From Laetiporus sulphureus 93-53 (Eukaryota; Basidiomycota; Agaricomycetes; Polyporales; Laetiporaceae): a DNA stretch of 64,000 bases. The notes under the pieces were generated by a model, which was not told the DNA's origin, did not search any database, and saw only the letters and a program-made list of their open reading frames with translations. Shown one piece after another: positions 46,777 to 60,100 of the stretch; position 1 is the first letter of the stretch; each line of letters opens with the position of its first letter. The position numbers were made by a program, and so were the translations under genes. The stretch spans positions 861,143 to 925,142 of the forward strand of contig NW_024468510.1 of assembly GCF_001632365.1 (NCBI RefSeq). The letters run 5' to 3'.

Positions 46777-47749
46777 TCAATCAGATTCGTTGCTGACTTT
46801 GGACGGAGGCCTTGCATGCTGTGGTGGTTGAGAACGTCGATCCTCCGTTCTATGAATGGTGACGCGAGAACATCTCCACTGCTCGTGGTCTGATGCAGAC
46901 TTCTCGAGACGCCATGCAGGAGTTCTTGGAGCCTTTGGATCTGGAGCAGACGGCTTGCGTAAGGGCCCGTAGCGATCGAGAGGCCAAACGACGAAGGATA
47001 GCTTGGAGTCGATCAACGCGAGGGGAACCTGTGAAGCCTTTCAGAGATATACTGTAACAAGCGATATAGCATCACTTACAGGTCCGAAGGTGTTGCTATC
47101 TTCTGAATGGAAAGGCTCATCACCTGAAAGTCATCGTATGAGATTTTCCACAGCGTGCACAGCACTAAACACGCTCTCCACACCTTCCACCCATACATGC
47201 CCCTTCGGTACGCGGACCTCGGCATCGGGATATGGCGGCAGTGTCTTTATCTAGCAGCATGGTGTTCAATGAATCTACATGTCGTTCTAAGGCAATGTTA
47301 ACTGTACTGTATCGCCCTCCAATGCAACGATCCTCTTCACAATCAGTTTCGAGTCACTTGGTGAGCTTTTCATCCTGGTTATTGCATGAGTCATTTCGAT
47401 GACAGCAATGAGGCTTACAGCAAAGCAACCACATCTCCTCTGTCAAATTGGTGCTTGATACGTATTGCGAATCGATCAAACACAACAATATCCCGCCACT
47501 GCGACCAGTCCGGGTTGAGCGTCGGCTAGCTAACTTCATCGTTATGGTCGATCGTAGCCCACAGCAGAGCAACATCCTGACCTGCATGCTTCTTCCTCTG
47601 ACGGACTTGACCGTGTAAAAATATTGCGTGAAGATGATTGCGGAGGGCAGCCAGATCAACGCAGAGAGCGTTCGTCTCACGTTACGATGTTCAGCTGCGA
47701 ATTTGCGCCAGGATTGGCGAAGGCCCGTCTTCCAGACAGACCTCATCAT
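46777..47749 (-). CDS. IMP2: Mitochondrial inner membrane protease subunit 2
   Basis: Exons (complement): 46777-47028, 47080-47123, 47184-47250, 47308-47374, 47419-47525, 47582-47749; 234 residues. An S26 signal-peptidase-type fold is indicated by a membrane segment (ALIWLPSAIIFTQYFYTV), the catalytic Ser in VRGRSMQPTLN, and the catalytic Lys in SKLIVKRIVALEGDT, followed by VRVPKGHVWVEGDEP and DSNTFGPVPLALI. Imp2 with Imp1 removes presequences of intermembrane-space proteins such as cytochrome c1. The C-terminus has ~60 extra residues, rich in Pro, Ser and Arg, beyond the usual end at WPLDRYGPL. The start is one of two adjacent ATGs. Confidence 0.9.
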
Positions 47750-48260
47750 CAATATGAGCGCAGTGTGAGGCTCCGTAGTAGGTCAAGCTAGAGTGGCATG
47801 AGTTGGGAGACGCCACGACGCGTCCCTTAAGTATGATCGGCGGGTGGGCATGCGGTGATGGCGATTTGAGCTGTGTCCGTATTTGGCATATCTTCAAGTG
47901 GATAACACAGCGTGTATAGCAACATTTCTCCATTGGAAAACAGTAGAGAAACTCTGAAAACATATTAAGCTTCCATTTGGAAAAATGGTGAAGAAATTGA
48001 AGCTTCCTCCATCATTAGATTGCTATATATGGGCATATACTATTCAAATATGGAAACTAGTACATAATATCTTTTAGCATTTTTCCAAGGCAGGGCTTTA
48101 TATTCTTTTACTATATTTTCACGGTTTCTTCAGTGGAAAAATATTGCTATCCATGCTGTGTTACTCCGTGGCCGCAAACAACGTGCAGAGTGTATGAGAA
48201 CGTTGGATCAAAGTACATGGAAATAGGACAGTGTACAGGCATGTAAAGTAGGCGCACACT
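47750..48260. other. Intergenic region between IMP2 and ATE1, containing a probable MITE
   Basis: 511 bases between two minus-strand genes. About half is the AT-rich inverted-repeat element at 47905-48161; the flanks on either side have ordinary composition and no gene. Confidence 0.7.
47905..48161. mobile_element. Probable Tc1/mariner-type MITE with terminal inverted repeats and TA duplication
   Basis: The left end reads ACACAGCGTGTATAGCAACA and the right end, reverse-complemented, ACACAGCATGGATAGCAATA; over the outer ~31 bases only 5 differ. TA is found on both flanks (47903-47904 and 48162-48163), the target-site duplication of Tc1/mariner elements. The 257-base interior is strongly AT-rich compared with neighbours, has repeated TTTCCA/TGGAAA words, and no open frame for a transposase. 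It is therefore best called a non-autonomous element. Copy number in the genome is unknown; no second copy was seen in this window. Confidence 0.75.
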
Positions 48261-50084
<1,824 letters not shown>

Positions 50085-50492
50085 GACTCGTATCAAACTA
50101 CTTCGATAGGCCCGTTCGGTTGCAAGTCGGAAGTGAAAGTGGAAAGTTGCTCAGATGACCAGTAACGACGCAAATGCGGTGGCGCCGTGGCGGTATAGGA
50201 TGAGAATGCAGTTATGGCGCATTCGATCATCCATGATGCGCCAAAGCTGGCGTGATCGAGATCAATATCAAGTTCAAACGTCCAACGCCGACAATCAAAC
50301 ATAGGACAACAATCCGTTACTTATCCAAACCATAAGCCCGTTGAGATTAACGCATACGTATACAACATAAGTACAAATGGTGGAGACGATGGTAGAATTA
50401 CAAGTGCATGAGGATATGAGAGATGAAGGGAAGTAGTGTAATGCGCGATAGCCGGAATCATATTGGCCAATGTAGTCCCAGTGTCGTGAGCT
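50085..50492. other. Intergenic region upstream of ATE1
   Basis: 408 bases, both neighbours on the minus strand. I see no gene or repeat; it should hold the ATE1 promoter. Confidence 0.45.
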
Positions 50493-52136
50493 CTATCCCC
50501 ACCCATCCCAACGTCCAAACCGCCTAAATTCCCGCAGCACACATTCACGACTCTCCTTGCCTTCTTTATTCCGTTCGCGGTCTTTACCTTTGTCCAACCG
50601 GCCTACAAAAGATGAGCCACTGGACGATCGTGGATGATCCATAGATAATGCCTTGACGCTGGGTGTCGACGCCGAGATTGGTGCTCCAGCGCCAGAACCA
50701 CTTGTAAAGGGTGGAATTCTCGCAGAAGAGGCGGAGGAACTAGGTAAAGCGAGGCGATACCAACCTCCGGTATATGTCAGTGCAATGAGCTGGTGCTCCA
50801 TTAGAGGTGCTTGATCCGTGTCTTCCTGTCTGTCTGATGGTGCTTGTATCCACCCAACGACGCATCTCTCCTCATCGACGACATCCGCTGTAGGCGGCCG
50901 CGAAGGCGGCGCAGATAATGATATATGTGCAGACTGTGATGGTATCCGATATTGTGCATACGACCACTCGGACTGGAAATAATTAGGGAGTGGCAAGAAA
51001 GGCTTCAACGGTGCGAGAGTGGATTGTCGATTCCTTCAGCCATTTTCAGTCCCATCGTTAAAAATATGAAAATTCAAAACTTACGAAGATGCGGAACCTC
51101 CGCGTAAGGAGAATACATGGATTGTCCCCTTATCGCTCCAGGCGCATACTTCTTTCTCATCAGGCCGGAACGCGACACCATATATCTCGGCCCTGTCGGT
51201 ACCTCTTCGGAATTCCCTAACTTGGTGTCCGGATTCAGGGTCCCATATGCGAATTAGAGTGCCTCTAGCGGATGTAGTAGCCAGTAGATGGCCGGATGGT
51301 GCTACGGATATCGTGCTAAGCGCAGAATCGTGCGCTACAATGATGGATACTGGGTGTTTTCTGGCTGACGGCGCGGGTGATGCTGGGTGCGCTGAGGACG
51401 GTGGACCTAATGGTACAGAAGGAGGACACGGAGGCAGGTGGATAAGTTGCACATGTCCTAATTGCCGACCAGGTACGGCCAGTAGCGTCGAGTGCATAGC
51501 AGTGGCGATAGCGAGCAGACCTGCCGAAGATACAGGATGCCGTGTCAGTACCTAGGATGACCGTATAATTGATTACCAAGCTGGCATCTTGGATGTAGAT
51601 TGCGATAAAGAGCCTCAGAAGAAGATCCCCGACAGGCACACATACCTCTTGGATTGTCATACGTCTCCCATTCCCCAAACCTGGCAACTTTCTCTCCCAG
51701 TTGGAAGACGACGATGCGCCTGCGCAGTGCGACCACCAACCAGCCTCGCCTGCATGCCAGCCCTCGCACGCGTTCTGCGAACTCAAGCTCAGCAACCTCC
51801 TGCCCGAGGCTATCGTCCCAGAGGATGACCTTGTTCGGTGGATACCGCGGGCTGCGACCTCCTCCGAGGAGGAAGAGAAGGGATGATTCATGGAGTGGGA
51901 CTACAGCAGCAAGAGTACCCCCTGTGATCTCTGATATGCATTGTATGAGATTCGTCGAGCACACCAGAATGCACGGAAGTAATACCTCGTTTCCGGAGCA
52001 ACTGCAGAGGCCATGTGCGATAGACCGCGAAGCCTGCTTGAGTCGAAGCGGTGAAGATGTGACAGTCTGCGTCGAATCGGGCATCAAAGATTAGGACTGG
52101 TGCTGTAGAGCTGATAGAGTGACGAGCAAGATTCAT
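50493..52136 (-). CDS. PROPPIN WD40 protein (Atg18/Hsv2/Atg21 family)
   Basis: Exons (complement): 50493-51033, 51085-51520, 51646-51930, 51986-52136; 470 residues. WD40-type blades include IFDARFDADCHIFTASTQAG, NKVILWDDSLGQEVAELEF and TTSARGTLIRIWDPESG, followed directly by the lipid-binding EFRRGTDRAEIYGVAFRPDE; FRRG is the phosphoinositide-binding signature. YFQSEWSYAQYRIP in the last blade is a strong family mark. These proteins bind PI3P or PI(3,5)P2 in autophagy and vacuole homeostasis. Subfamily is not settled; compact length and absent Atg18-specific loops hint at Hsv2. A Ser/Pro-rich insertion is present around residues 370-430. The 125-base intron is atypically long. Confidence 0.85.
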
Positions 52137-52590
52137 GAGGAGGTGGTAGAAGGGCAGAAGCGGAGGCCTCTGTGACGGCTCCAGTCAAGGAGGCGCCATG
52201 CGCCTCAGGATAACAGGCTGTTGTCGACAGTCACGTTCCAACGAGTGGCCACGTTACGCGCTCGGCAAATACGGCGGCACATGAAGCGAGTTCCATCAAA
52301 GCAAGTACTGCAACTTGCGCGAAGTTCATTCCCCCACAATTGAGACATCTATCACATTCAAACGAGAACGTACACGACACTGAATGAGTACATCGAAGTG
52401 AATAACTTCAGATACATCGCACATAGATGAGCATGCAATCCAGCTACAAACGCACTGCAGTCCCACAGGAATACACAGTCGACTGGTATAACCTAGCAGG
52501 ACACCATATCCTCCTGGCCATTTGATACAAAGAGCGTTGTCGTCATTACAAGTCATCATCATCATACGTGCTCCTCCCTCTACGCAGTGG
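52137..52590. other. Intergenic region between the PROPPIN and the Cys-rich gene
   Basis: 454 bases, both neighbours on the minus strand. Nothing convincing was seen. Confidence 0.45.
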
Positions 52591-54115
52591 TCAACCTCTG
52601 GGGTGAGCAGAGCCAGCGAGGCTTCCCGTGGGATACACTGCAGTGAACGGAGACGACTGGGCATAGCTAGGAGTGTGAGAAGCCGACGCATGGGAACGAG
52701 GAATGCTGCTGGGATTCCAGGACTTCGGAGGGCGTAAATCCACGGACGCGAGCTGCTGGCGAGCCGCTCTGAATTCTTGTTCCTCCAAGTGGCTCTGGGC
52801 GAGCATAGCAGCTTTCACCTCGGCCTGTCTCTGAAGTTCCGCCTCCGACTCGTCCGATAGGTAGTCAGTGAAACCACCATCAGAAATGACTGTAGACTCT
52901 GAGTTGCTGCCACTGCTGCTGCTGGAAGCGCTCGAAATGTTCATTGAGCCTAGCGACTTCTCCAGAGTACCGACACGACGTTGCGGTGGCGGCAGGGCGG
53001 TATTCTGCCGTTCGGCGGTACGCGTGGCGGTGACACTCGAAGGAGGCGAATTAGAGCTAGTGCTAGATGTTTGGGCGCGGCGACGTGGGGGCTGGGCGTC
53101 GACAGTGACCTTGCTAATAGACATGGAGGGCATGGCAGCGGAGATGGTGGGACGCCTCTCAGTGTTGCGACGGGAGAGAGAACCCCCAAGATCAACGCTT
53201 CGGTGTCCCGGGGAATGTTTCTCGGCGTTCGTGGACTCAGAGCGTCTATCATGAGGCTGATCGGTGTTGACGCGGCGCACTGCCTGGAAATGGTCCATCG
53301 CCGAGCGGTTGGGCAACGACGAGGCGGTGCCATCGCTATTTCCGCTAGCATTCCGACTGGCGACTCCGGAGAGTGCGGCAGTCGCCTGTTGAGGGCTCCC
53401 ATTGGAGCGACCACGGGCAGGAATCGACACAGTCGATGATCTGGCGTGGCCCTCCGTTCTGGCGGGAGCTTGAAAGGTAGCCCTGCGCATGATCGACGGG
53501 GGCGTTGACTGTCCATTTGTGATGCGCAAGGTTCCCATGGGACTTCCGGACCCACTGCGTCCATTCGTGATGCTGTCGAGGATAGCCTTGACATCGGCTG
53601 GGATTGGAATGTGGTGGACGACGCTGACGGTAGGCCAATCCGCAGCACCGATGTACTTGTAGTCCTCTGGCTTGGGAGGCCGGCAGCAGCCTGGCCAACC
53701 AGGGTTCTGATACCCAGATTGATTGAGAGGTGGCTTCGCGTTAGCCCACTGTAGCAAAGCTATCCATATCAACACGATCGCAGAGATTCACCGCTGTCGA
53801 AATACCTTGCAAAAGCCACATCCGGCGAACGTCGATACTATAACAAAGACATAATCAGATCATACTTTAGGTGGTCGTTGAGATGGACGCTCACCCTCGG
53901 CATTTTTCAGATAGACTACATCATGTCTAGGATGCAATGCCCTGTTGCGGCAGACGTCCTTCACATGAGGACATCTGGGGGGAAGAAATAGGCGCTACTG
54001 ATCTTTAAGAATGGAGAGAAATGCAGTACCTTGTGGCGCCGCCGATCGGCTTGAACACCTTACACATCGGGCAGACTCCAGTAGCCTGCTCGAGAGAGCC
54101 GTATGCATAGCACAT
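52591..54115 (-). CDS. Unrecognised protein with Cys-rich N-terminus and disordered tail
   Basis: Exons (complement): 52591-53748, 53806-53837, 53895-53974, 54030-54115; 451 residues. The first ~90 residues hold paired cysteines (GVCPMCKVFKPIGG, RCPHVKDVCRN, AGCGFCKWAN, GCCRPPK), suggesting a zinc-binding module; spacing does not match a classical RING or LIM to my eye. Two of the three introns split this module. The rest is Ser/Thr/Pro/Arg-rich and predicted disordered by composition, with one acidic patch (GGFTDYLSDESEAELQRQAE) near residue 370. No membrane segment or nuclear signal is evident. Similar architectures are common as hypothetical proteins in agaricomycetes; function is unknown. 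Confidence 0.75.
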
Positions 54116-54641
54116 AGTGCGACAGAGCGACGCAAATGGGCAAGAGGATGAGGAGAGTCGGGCCCGAACAAGACAGGTGCTATAAGAGGGCTTTAAGGGA
54201 GTTCGGCTGAGAAAGAACTGAAGAAGGCATTTTGCATGTGGTTCCTTTTCACGTCGCTCTGATCAAGTCCAATTTGGCGGATCATAGTACGCGACCAAGC
54301 GGGCAGCGGCGAGGGCAAAGCGGGTCGGACTGCTATGCGATAGACTGCAGCTAGCGATCATGGTGGTTCTGCGCAACCTTTGGCTCACAAGTGCTTCGTT
54401 TCCGTGCCCTCGCTGCCTCATGGCTGCATCGTGGACAGAGGCAGCACGGATCAGTTAAGTCTTATCGACCAGATAAGTCTCTAATTTGGGGATGTCTGAG
54501 TGAATAACCCTCAAATAACCCTGTTCGGAAGCATTTGATCGTCGATGGGTCGAGGCCTGCACTGGTCTGCACTGCCGCAAGCTGTGCTGCCTACACCGTC
54601 GCTTTGGTCGCTACCGCTCGCAGCGGGCAACGCACATCACC
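54116..54641. other. Divergent promoter region of the Cys-rich gene and NCS1
   Basis: 526 bases. Contains the opposed GATA words noted separately and an AATAACCCT repeated twice near 54502 and 54514; no gene is supported. Confidence 0.45.
54461..54477. promoter_or_regulatory. Inverted pair of GATA words upstream of NCS1
   Basis: CTTATC (54461-54466) and GATAAG (54472-54477) face each other five bases apart, about 165 bases before the NCS1 start. GATA-type factors bind such words in fungi; use here is not shown. Confidence 0.3.
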
Positions 54642-55509
54642 ATGGGCAAGTCGCAAAGCAAACTATCTCCCGAACAGCTAGCCGACCTACAGAAACACAC
54701 CTACTGTGCGTGGTCTCCTACCGTGCGCCACATTCAGGAACGCTGACGGATATTCGTTCATAGTCGACAAGCGTGAGCTGCAGCAATGGTCTGTGTTGTT
54801 CACCTCGTACTGCAACCTTGTCGCTGAATTGGGGCTTTCTTTGCCTCCACAGGTACAAGGGCTTCTTGAAGGATTGTCCGTCGGGTCAGTTAGATAAAGC
54901 GGAGTTCGGCCGGATTTACAAGCAATTCTTCCCGTTCGGCGATCCTGGCGAGTTCGCCGAATATGTTTTCAATGTCTTCGATGAGAACAAGAACGGCACA
55001 ATCGATTTTAAGGAGTTCATTTGTGCTCTCAGTGTCACGAGTAGAGGCAGGTTGGACGAGAAGCTGAGATGTGAGTCGTTATTGCGTTGCACCGTCGACT
55101 ATGTGGCGGCTCGTAAACTGAATGCGGTGCCATAGGGGCGTTCCAGCTGTACGATATTGACGGAGACGGATTCATCACATACCAAGAGATGCTTCAGATT
55201 GTTCGATCAATATACAAGATGACTGGACAAATGGTCAAGCTCCCTGCTGACGAGGACACACCCGAGAAGGTGAGCATGCGTTGCGAGCTGTCACATCATG
55301 ATTCATTGATCTCGCTCGCAGCGAGTTGATAAGATTTTTAGAAACATGGACCGTAACAAGGATGCTAAGTTGACGTATGAAGAGTTTGTCGAAGGGAGTA
55401 AACAAGACCCGACAATCGTACAGGTGCGTGCCGTGACGTTGATCTATGCGTTTTCGTGTACCCTTAATCGCGCAACTAGGCCCTATCATTATATGATGGT
55501 CTGGTATAG
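54642..55509 (+). CDS. NCS1: Neuronal calcium sensor 1 / frequenin (Frq1)
   Basis: Exons: 54642-54705, 54764-54788, 54853-55070, 55136-55269, 55322-55423, 55480-55509; 190 residues, the exact family length. [20 protein letters not shown] carries an N-myristoylation site (Gly2). EF1 ([12 protein letters not shown]) is degenerate as in all frequenins; EF2 ([12 protein letters not shown]), EF3 ([12 protein letters not shown]) and EF4 ([12 protein letters not shown]) keep calcium ligands, with EF4 altered at the glycine position. [14 protein letters not shown] links to phosphatidylinositol 4-kinase binding. In yeast Frq1 activates Pik1. A 25-base exon completes the first helix. Confidence 0.95.
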
Positions 55510-55800
55510 CGTTTTTCAGTGCAACTTACACCGCGGCAGACTAGCCTCCGACAACTGAAGGACACCTGCACCACACTTGTTACTCAGCCTTCATGTCAAG
55601 CGCAATTAGAACCCCGTATTGCATCACATTTTTGGCCTTCATGGCCTGCTACAAACCTGCTGTCTGGACAATGGTGATAATCGAACTGTAATAATAAACT
55701 GTATTCTCGCTTTGTTACGTAGACAACATTGTATCTGTACTATGGGTCATATCTGCGGAAGAGCTCATCTCCATACATCGGGTAGACGTCGGTATAAAAT

Positions 55801-56931
55801 TTAGATATTCGCGTAATCGGCAGGTAAACGGCCGTACTTCTTCAGAATGGTGCTTTCTACATCTTTGCCGACCCAAGAGTACAAGCCTTCCGCAAACTCG
55901 AGGTTGTCGCGCTCCGCCTTGAACAACTTGTTGTAATCCTGGGCTTGTGGGCCTTGAGGGGCTGTGACGGCGGCAGCAAATGGTGTCGTCATATCTCGCG
56001 AGGAGTCGGCAGCTGGGGTAGGGGGAACAAGGACAAGGGATATCACGTCAGCGCCGAGGGAGGATGGAGCAGAATGAAGGCTACGCACAATTGTCATTTC
56101 CAAGAATCAGTCGGTAAAGGCCATTCAGGCCGAAGAAGTTGAGGAAATACCACGAGAGAGACGAAACCCAGCGAACGTCCATATCTGGAGTTTCGATCCC
56201 TCGCTGAAGCATCGACTTGAACCCAAGGGTCAAGGGGAATGGCAATTTTACTGAGTCACCAATCAATATGTGATGTAATCACGAGTGATAAAAGGGGCTC
56301 ACTTAGCACGAATCCTTGGAAGAAGAAATTGATCCAGCCCATAATAATCATTTGTGGAACCATCATCACCATCTGAGTCTTCATGCCCGCCATCATCCCG
56401 TCCATCTGGCCGGGGTCGGTGAGGGGATTGGGAGGTGCCGATGGCGTGTCGCCCTGAGGCGGGCCGTCCTTCAAATATATTCCATCCAGAAATGCTTGTG
56501 ACAGATGTCGCGAAATGGCTTCATAGTACGTTGGAGGTATTGGGGAATTAGCAGATGATGAGCGCAGAATCTGCGAGCGCATCAAGGCCCGCCTGGCGAG
56601 ATACTAAGAACTGACGACAAAAGAGCAATGCAGGATACTCACTGCTCACGAATCGCTGCTCGCGGGAGCTTTTTCGGATGCGACTGGAGAAGCAAGACAA
56701 CATAGTGCCGCAGGATGCCCACCAAAATCTGGACGTATACAATCGGCTTGTTCAGGCATGTTGCAACGCGAACAGAACACATGCTGCTCACCATGACCAC
56801 GGTGATTGGGAACAGCACCCAGTCACGAATTTGGGGGTCAAGGTACAGAGAAACCCTGTAGAAGTAATTTTCTGTCAAACGATCCTTGAGGAACTCATTA
56901 AGACGTATAAAACATACGCAGAACTCGACAT
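55801..56931 (-). CDS. EMC3: ER membrane protein complex subunit 3
   Basis: Exons (complement): 55801-56012, 56089-56250, 56303-56592, 56643-56728, 56792-56855, 56918-56931; 275 residues. The 14-base first exon gives MSSSA, then [20 protein letters not shown] of the first helix. [40 protein letters not shown] and [20 protein letters not shown] are hallmarks of the Oxa1-superfamily insertase subunit, followed by [20 protein letters not shown]. The C-terminus includes [23 protein letters not shown]3 forms the hydrophilic groove that inserts tail-anchored and multispanning proteins in the ER. It is divergent from the Slh1-like gene across 201 bases. Confidence 0.95.
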
Positions 56932-57132
56932 CTTGTTGAAATGCTGGTCGTAGCCAGCAAGCAGCATGATCGACAAGCGCCGCGCGATCATGAACGGGCG
57001 TCTAATGACGCGCCTAGCTATAGCACGCGACTTGCTCAGCTCGGTGCCGCACCTTTGCATGGGTCATCCTGCTCCCGCTCATCTTTCTCATTCACCACTG
57101 CCCGCTCGACCCCACTGGCTACCGCAGTTGCA

Positions 57133-60100
57133 ATGAACATGTCCGGCCTTGCCGAGCATCTGCAATACTTGACTGCTTCACGGGAAGAATCAGCCGATCG
57201 CGACAGACGCGTTGTTGATGAGTGGGCGAGGTCCGTCTCGCACAATATCCTTTTTCACGCGTGTTCGCATTGCTGACTGCTTTTTACAGCTACAGATCCA
57301 ATATTAAAGGTACTGAAAAGGCTCGTGATGATTCTAGCTGTCTCTAAGAGGATCGTTATGCAGATGTGAGCCAATATCCTGATGAAGGCCCAGAGGAAGA
57401 AGAGGCTTGGGATAGCGTCCTTGCAGTGTACGAGGGCGAGGAAGCATCCAAGGAGCGGAGCACCTCTTCCATACTATCCAAACTCCTGTCGTGTGTAAAT
57501 GTCTTAGTTCAACCGACCTGTTCTGTAAATCCATCCTCTCTTCTTTCTAGAAAGCCGAATATGGAGCCATTGCTCGAATCTATCCTCTCAATATTGGATT
57601 CATCTCGCGCTGATGATGATATCTCTGCCGATCTAGCAGAAATGGTTGGATTTGACAATATTGGGCTAGTGATGGACATATTAGGAGCCCGATCTGCCGT
57701 AGTCCAGCAGGTGCGTCCGTTCTGATGGTAGCATCCTCATGCCATTCATATCCTTGCCAACAGCTTACTGAGTTCTTGCGTGGAAAATCAACCGGCACTG
57801 CAGCGCCGCAATCCGATAACAGACATGCTGCAAACCGAAATAGTAAGGCATCACCATGCAGCCTGATAGCTTTCTGAGTGCGCCTGCAGAATTCCAGAAA
57901 GTGAGTCTTGACTCGGAAGATGCGAGAAGACGTATGGAAGAGGTTTTCCGTGCAAATGAAGCTCGTCCCCTATTCTCCGGCGTCGCAGTAAGCTTATTTT
58001 TGGATCTGCGGCTTAGTTTATGAACACTAGACCATTAGCACGAAGCCCGTGAAATCTTGCCCAACGTGTATACATCTGCTTCTCTGGTGCAGGAAAACTA
58101 TCTGTCACAGTTCGGAAGCCATTACGTCCTTCCATTTGGTACTACTCGATACACCTACGAGGTGGGACACATACCGCTGTACTCCATCAGGATTGCTAAC
58201 TGGTCATAGACCTTTGAAGAAGTAGTTATACCTCCTGCAAAGACCGTCCCTCCACGGGCAACGGAACGTCTGATTCCTGTGTCCGAATTGGATCCCCTGG
58301 CTAAAGGCTCCTTCCCTGTAGGACATTGTTTTTTTTTAATCCAGCCGCGGACAGCATTGAAACGTCCCGACTAGGGCTATTCATCGTTGAACAGGATTCA
58401 ATCCATTGTGTACCCTATAGCATATCAATCAAATGAGAATATACTTGTATGCGGTTAGTCTCTGGCTGTCTGCTTTGCTTCTTGATCGCTGATGACAATT
58501 CCCAGCTCCCACCGGTGCTGTCAGCATCTCACATCTTACGCTGACGAGCCTTGCTAATATCTGATATGCAGGGTAAAACAGACGTAGCTATGCTTACGAT
58601 CCTCCGCGTTCTGGATCAATACCGATCGCAGCCTTCGAATTCGCTACCACTCGCTGCGGCAATTGACAAGAATAAGTTCAAAATCATCTACGTGTAAGCA
58701 GCCAGGTTGTAGTCTATATTTATGGTGCTGACGGGCTCATTAGTGCACCGATGAAGGCATTGGCATCTGAGATAGTCCGTAAACTCGGCAAGCGACTCCA
58801 ATGGCTGTCCATCCATGTACGGGAACTCACCGGTAAGAACCATAAACCCATCATGCATACACTATAGTCATGCGTACCGTAGGTGACATGCAATTGACCA
58901 AGGCCGAAATCGCCGATACACAAATAATCGTGACGACACCTGAGAAGTGGGACGTGGTCACTCGGAAGCCGACGGGAGAGGGGGAACTTGCATCGGTGAG
59001 TATGCATTGTGCGCGTTCGACACATCGTGACTTCTCATGTTACTGCAGACAGTCAAATTGCTCATCATCGATGAAGTGCATCTTCTGAATGACGAACGAG
59101 GCGCTGTCATTGAGACAATTGTGGCTCGTACTCTTCGCCAGGTGAGTTAGTTTGTGCATGGAGTATAGAAATATGTCTCAATGGGCTTTAGGTAGAATCA
59201 ACGCAATCTGTCATCCGCATTGTAGGGCTTAGTGCGACTCTGCCGAACTACCTGGACGTTGCCGAATTTCTCAGGTGCGTTGCTTCTACTTCACCACTGC
59301 AGGAGCTCACACCCGTTGGTGCCAGAGTGAATCGTTATATTGGGTTGTTCTTCTTTGATTCATCTTTCAGGCCTGTTCCTCTTGAACAGCATTTTATCGG
59401 CGTCAAAGGGAAGCCTAATAGACCTCAATCCCGGAAGAACCTTGATCGCGTCACCTTTGAGAAGGTGGCCGAACTTGTTCGAGAGGGTCATCAAGTGATG
59501 GTCTTCGTTCACGCAAGAAAAGAGACCGTCAAGACAGCTTTGGCTCTCAGGGAAGCTGCATTGGCAGATGGTATATTGGACGAATTCAGCTGCGAGGATC
59601 ATCCTTCCTTTGGCTTTTTTCGTCGTGACATATCGCAGTCGCGGAATAAAGAGATGAAAGAACTCTTTGACAGTGGCTTTGGTATCCACCATGCTGGAAT
59701 GCTGCGGCCCGACCGGAATATGATGGAGCGCATGTTCGGAGAGCGAGCAATCAAGGTCATTGGCACATGCTCTTATACGAGAGTATTTCTCATCTGTCTC
59801 CTAGGCTTTATGCTGTACTGCCACGTTAGCCTGGGGAGTGAACCTGCCTGCGCACGCAGGTCAGTCATTTGACACAGCGCCGTTGACATCTCGTGCCGAC
59901 TGAAATATCGCACAGTAATTATCAAAGGCACACAAATCTACGATAGTGCGAAGGGCTCATTTGTTGATCTCTCCGTGTTGGATGTGCTCCAAGTCTTCGG
60001 ACGAGCAGGCCGCCCGGGAATGGAAAGCAGAGGCATCGGTTTCATCTGCACTAGCGAGGACAAGCTGACACATTATCTCGACGCGGTCACTTCTCAGGTG

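Noticed and set aside
51603..51638. 36-base in-frame stretch inside the 125-base PROPPIN intron that could be an exon
   Set aside because: It would leave a second intron of about 31 bases, shorter than any other here; the one-intron model is simpler.
52950..53648. 232-codon frame on the minus strand inside the Cys-rich gene, in another frame
   Set aside because: Overlaps the long last exon of a spliced gene that keeps frame; Arg/Pro/Ser-rich shadow typical of GC-rich disordered coding DNA.
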